Origin: Flagellimonas taeanensis
Lineage (GTDB): Bacteria > Bacteroidota > Bacteroidia > Flavobacteriales > Flavobacteriaceae
DNA: 64,000 nucleotides
Assembly: GCF_003584105.1 (NCBI RefSeq)
Contig: NZ_QXFO01000024.1
Location: 1 to 64,000, forward strand
Direction of reading: 5' to 3'
The notes below the pieces were generated by a model. That model was not told the origin of the DNA, ran no database searches, and saw nothing but the letters and a program-made list of their open reading frames with translations. The position numbers and the translations under genes are program-made. The stretch's first letter is position 1, and the number at the start of each line of letters is the position of its first letter. Shown here piece by piece: positions 60,791 through 64,000 of this stretch.

Positions 60791-63286
60791 ATGAAAAGAT
60801 ATCTCCTTGTTTTTTTCTGCCTTACTTTTTTAACTGCCTTTTCCCAGACAAAGATCGAGGGAATCGTCTTGGATGAATTTGGAACGCCCATTGCCTTTGC
60901 CAATATCATCTTCACGGGTTCGACCGAAGGCACCATCACGAACGATAATGGCCGTTTCTATTTTGAATCGGACAATACCTATAAAACCATAAAGGTGTCT
61001 TTTATGGGCTATGAGGCCAAAGAGATCCCGCTCACGCAAAAAGTGAACTATGGGATGGAGATCGTACTGACGGAATCTGCAGAACAGTTGAAGGAAGTGG
61101 TGATCTATACCGGTAAACAATCCAAAAAGAACAACCCTGCTATTGATATCCTTAAGAAAATATGGGAAAAAAAACGCGTGAACGGGGTTCGGAAGTTCAA
61201 GCAGTACCAGTATGACAAATACGAAAAGGTGGAGTTCGATCTCAACACGATTGACAGTGCCTTGATTAAAAGTAAACTCTTCAGAGGGTTGGAGTTCATG
61301 TTTGAGGATTTGGACACTTCCCGGATAACGGGGAAAACCTACCTCCCCATCTTTTTGAACGAGACTTTCTCAAAAGTCTATGGGGACAACACGATTGAAA
61401 AGGAAAAAGAAGATGTGCTGGGCAACAAGAGTTCCGGGTTCAGTGGCAACCAGGCCATCACGGCCTTTGTGGAGGACCTGTATTCGGATTATGACATTTA
61501 TGACAACTATCTGAAATTTTTTGACAAGAGTTTTACCAGTCCACTGTCCAAAACCGGGATCGACACCTATAATTATGTGCTTTCGGACAGCACCTTCATC
61601 GACAACAAATGGTGCTATAACATCATTTATTACCCCAGGCGGAAGAACGAGCTCACCTTCAAAGGGGATTTTTGGGTGAACGACACCACCTTCGCCATTA
61701 AGAAGATCAACATGCAGGTCACTAAAAGTGCCAACATCAACTGGGTGAAGGAAATCTATATTGAGCAGGAGTTCAACGTGGTGAGCGATTCGGTCTTTTT
61801 GCTCAAACGGGACTATATGCTGAGCGATTTCAGTTTCTCCAAAAAGGAAGAATCAAAAGGGGTCTATGGCAAGCGCACGACGGTCTATGACAATTATAAT
61901 TTCAATACCAACCGCCCAGAGGAATTTTACAAAGCGGCCTCCGATCCCTATGATCCAAGGGTGTTCTCGCAGGACAGTGTGTTCTGGAAGAATGCCCGTT
62001 TGGAAAACCTGAACGATGATGAGTCCGGGATCTTCAAATTGCTGGACACTTTGAAGACCGTACCCAAATTCAGGACCTATTATGACATTGTCAGCATCTT
62101 GGGTTCGGGCTATGTCGAAATAGACAAATGGAACATCGACATCGGGGACATCTACAGCACTTTTGGGTATAACGATGCCGAAGGAATCCGGTTGAGGGGC
62201 GGTGCACGGACCTATTTTGGCCAAAATGACACTTGGCGTCTGGAAGGCTACATGGCCTATGGCTTTGATGACAAGAAGTTCAAGCACGGATTTTCGGGCA
62301 AGTTTCTGCTGGACCGAAAGAACAGGCTCATCATTTCGGGAGGTAACCGAAGGGACATTGAGCAGTTGGGCCTCAGTCTCACCAGTACCAACGACGTCTT
62401 GGGGAGGAGCATTGCATCGTCTTCCTTGGTCACGGTCGGTTCCAACAATAGGCTGACCAACATCAACCTGTCCACCTTCAATGTGGAGATGGAGCCCGTG
62501 AAAAACTTTAGGATCAGTGTGGGCAGCTCGTTCCGGACCCTGAGTTCCGCATTGCCCGAAGCCTTCAATCTGGATTATGTGGACCCTAGCTCCCCAACGG
62601 GTATATCATCCGAAGTAAAACAGCTGGACCTGAACACGACATTGATCTATACCCCGGGCAAACGGACCATTGGGTATGGGGTGGAAAGGGCCAACATCAA
62701 TGACGATTACAGCACCCTGGTGCTCAACTATACCAAAGGTATCAGCGGTTTTCTGGAAAGCGACTTCGATTACGAACGATTACAGTTTTCATACAGGCAG
62801 CCCTGGCAGATTGGGGGATTGGGCCGTTTGACGAGTAGTGTGGAACTGGGCAAGACCTTTGGCGAGGTCCCTTTGAGTCTATTGAGCGTCATTCCCGGTA
62901 ACCAGACCCTTTTTTCACTGTACAATGTGTTTCCCAACCTCGATTTTTATGAGTTTGTGACCGACACCTATGCCACCGTGCACTTGGAACATAATTTCAA
63001 TGGGCGCCTATTTTCTCGGGTTCCCTTGTTGCGCAAGTTCAACCTACGGGAGATTGTGGGGCTCAGGGGGGCTTGGGGACAATTGTCCGATGAGAACATC
63101 GCACTTAGTGCACCCACCAATATCCCATTAATGGCCCCAGAAGACCAGATCTATTGGGAATATTCCATCGGGGTGGGGAACATTTTCAAGATATTGCGGA
63201 TCGACTTTAATTTTAGGGGCAATTATTTGGACAATCCCGATGCACGTCGCTTCGGAATCACGGGAACCTTCGGATTTAACTTTTAA
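60791..63286 (+). CDS. DUF5686 outer-membrane protein with carboxypeptidase-like domain
   Basis: 831 residues from ATG 60791 (MKRYLLVFFCLTFLTAFSQ, signal peptide); the frame runs 21 codons upstream without a signal. A CarboxypepD_reg-like domain (about 20-105, KIEGIVLDEFGTPIAFANII) precedes a DUF5686 region with IKKIWEKKRVNGVRKF-type start and a long beta-rich, barrel-like C-terminal half ending RFGITGTFGFNF. The family is common in Bacteroidota, surface-exposed or outer-membrane bound, and has no proven function. Own transcript between two terminator-bounded genes. Confidence 0.9.
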   Translation: MKRYLLVFFCLTFLTAFSQTKIEGIVLDEFGTPIAFANIIFTGSTEGTITNDNGRFYFESDNTYKTIKVSFMGYEAKEIPLTQKVNYGMEIVLTESAEQLKEVVIYTGKQSKKNNPAIDILKKIWEKKRVNGVRKFKQYQYDKYEKVEFDLNTIDSALIKSKLFRGLEFMFEDLDTSRITGKTYLPIFLNETFSKVYGDNTIEKEKEDVLGNKSSGFSGNQAITAFVEDLYSDYDIYDNYLKFFDKSFTSPLSKTGIDTYNYVLSDSTFIDNKWCYNIIYYPRRKNELTFKGDFWVNDTTFAIKKINMQVTKSANINWVKEIYIEQEFNVVSDSVFLLKRDYMLSDFSFSKKEESKGVYGKRTTVYDNYNFNTNRPEEFYKAASDPYDPRVFSQDSVFWKNARLENLNDDESGIFKLLDTLKTVPKFRTYYDIVSILGSGYVEIDKWNIDIGDIYSTFGYNDAEGIRLRGGARTYFGQNDTWRLEGYMAYGFDDKKFKHGFSGKFLLDRKNRLIISGGNRRDIEQLGLSLTSTNDVLGRSIASSSLVTVGSNNRLTNINLSTFNVEMEPVKNFRISVGSSFRTLSSALPEAFNLDYVDPSSPTGISSEVKQLDLNTTLIYTPGKRTIGYGVERANINDDYSTLVLNYTKGISGFLESDFDYERLQFSYRQPWQIGGLGRLTSSVELGKTFGEVPLSLLSVIPGNQTLFSLYNVFPNLDFYEFVTDTYATVHLEHNFNGRLFSRVPLLRKFNLREIVGLRGAWGQLSDENIALSAPTNIPLMAPEDQIYWEYSIGVGNIFKILRIDFNFRGNYLDNPDARRFGITGTFGFNF

Positions 63287-63308
63287 TTGATGCGAATACA
63301 GCAATTTA

Positions 63309-63341
63309 TTTGCCCTATTCCAGCTATACTGGTTATTTTTG
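63309..63341 (+). promoter_or_regulatory. ppa promoter
   Basis: -33 TTTG (63309-63312) and -7 TATTTTTG (63334-63341) with a 21-nt spacer, 21 nt before the ppa start. Confidence 0.5.
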
Positions 63342-63362
63342 CACCAAATTAAAACTTCAAGA

Positions 63363-63890
63363 ATGTCCAAAAAACAAACAGTCACCTTTGACGTGCTCAT
63401 CGAAATTCCAAAGGGGAGCAGAAACAAATACGAATACGATTTCACTTTACATAAAATACGGTTCGATCGTACCCTGTTTTCTTCCATGATGTATCCCGGC
63501 GATTATGGTTTTGTGCCAGAGACCTTGGCCCTGGACCACGATCCCTTGGATGTCCTCGTGCTGGGAACGGAGCCTACCTACCCTATGGTGGTGATGGAGG
63601 TGAAGCCCGTTGGGGTCTTTCACATGACCGATGAAAAAGGACCCGATGAAAAATTGATCTGTGTGCCCGTGTCCGATCCCATCTGGAGCAAGAGGGACGA
63701 TATCAGTGAGCTTAACCCGCACAGGTTGAAGGAAATAGAGCACTTTTTTCAAGTGTATAAGGACCTTGAAAAAAAGAAAGTGGACACCGGTGGCTGGGGT
63801 GGTGTGGAAGAGGCCATCCAGATTTACCACGAATGTGTGAAACGCTACGATGAAAGTGAGCACAAAAAGAAACGAACCTATACCATATAG
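63363..63890 (+). CDS. ppa: Inorganic pyrophosphatase, family I
   Basis: 175 residues from ATG 63363 (MSKKQTVTFDVLIEIPKGSRNKYEYD). Active-site pattern: EIPKGSRNKYEYD, MMYPGDYGFVPETLALDHDPLDVLVL with the three metal-binding Asp residues (about 54-64) and PVSDPIWS. It hydrolyses pyrophosphate, driving biosynthetic reactions. A strong terminator follows; the final 60 nt of the window show only an A+T-rich stretch. Confidence 0.97.
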   Translation: MSKKQTVTFDVLIEIPKGSRNKYEYDFTLHKIRFDRTLFSSMMYPGDYGFVPETLALDHDPLDVLVLGTEPTYPMVVMEVKPVGVFHMTDEKGPDEKLICVPVSDPIWSKRDDISELNPHRLKEIEHFFQVYKDLEKKKVDTGGWGGVEEAIQIYHECVKRYDESEHKKKRTYTI

Positions 63891-63904
63891 ATAATAATAG
63901 AGAT

Positions 63905-63945
63905 AAAAAAATACGCCATTTATAAACAATGGCGTATTTTTTTTA
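63905..63945 (+). terminator. Rho-independent terminator of ppa
   Basis: Stem AAAATACGCCATT/AATGGCGTATTTT with a 7-nt loop and a long T-run on the plus strand; A-run on the other side, so it may work in both directions. Confidence 0.9.
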
Positions 63946-64000
63946 TTACTTCGTATTTTACTACTTTAGCAGCCGTTAAAAATTTCTTAAACAACTCAAA

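Noticed and set aside
1..64000. CRISPR arrays, rRNA genes, classical insertion sequences, riboswitches
   Set aside because: Reading both strands gave no spaced repeat array, rRNA segment, transposase or recognisable riboswitch core.

Overview
The window is a gene-dense piece of a Flavobacteriaceae (Bacteroidota) chromosome, probably from a marine genus close to Muricauda/Allomuricauda (the genus is inference). Support comes from T9SS type B adhesin, PorP/SprF and PorE-like genes, families such as DUF6089, DUF6090, DUF5686, 2TM and DUF2797, the FolK-deoxynucleoside kinase fusion, Bacteroidota-type promoters (-7 box TAnnTTTG) and the near absence of Shine-Dalgarno sites. Almost all of it is ordinary chromosome. 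I see no prophage, CRISPR array, rRNA operon or classical insertion sequence.

Layout. 1-5990: 3' end of a giant secreted adhesin, then porP/sprF and a PorE-like OmpA protein. 5994-10652 (minus): Nramp-like transporter, S9 peptidase, collagen-like lipoprotein. 10881-12454: two small proteins, then tRNA-Leu(TAA) and tRNA-Gly(GCC) separated by a small GIY-YIG nuclease gene lying between two copies of the tRNA-Leu 5' end. 12602-17088: LytTR two-component system divergent from a TonB-dependent-type outer-membrane protein. 17085-26901: mutS, a TrmH-family methyltransferase, folK-dNK, sppA, a queuosine-precursor transporter and an AsmA-like protein. 27070-39397: DUF6090, APC permease, DUF2797, GH3-like enzyme, hydrolases, the tig/clpP/clpX cluster, an SGNH lipoprotein and pdxJ. 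39484-47565 (plus): CBS-ACT protein, nadK, DUF6089 protein, uppS, bamA, two skp/ompH genes, murI, an envelope-biogenesis block. 47713-56961: folA, 2TM protein, aminotransferase, glycogen-binding-like protein, Dabb lipoprotein, amidohydrolase, thyA, a four-helix-bundle gene and a nucleoside transporter. 56968-63890: bifunctional nuclease, etfAB divergent from pdhB, a DUF5686 protein and pyrophosphatase.

The most interesting signals lie between genes. (1) The GIY-YIG gene sits between two copies of a 30-nt sequence covering the tRNA-Leu 5' end, and each copy is interrupted at a different place by a precise 20-nt palindrome. (2) Paired 9-bp direct repeats with the 21-bp period of LytTR sites lie upstream of both the LytTR/kinase operon and the collagen-like lipoprotein, at nearly the same distance from candidate -7 boxes, suggesting a small regulon. 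(3) A perfect 30-nt palindrome at the etfBA promoter shares its core TATGCATGCATA with a site upstream of the SGNH lipoprotein, suggesting joint control of ester hydrolysis and acyl-CoA oxidation. (4) A 16-nt LacI-like palindrome overlaps the promoter of a small hydrolase gene. All functions are read from sequence motifs and family knowledge; no search was run.
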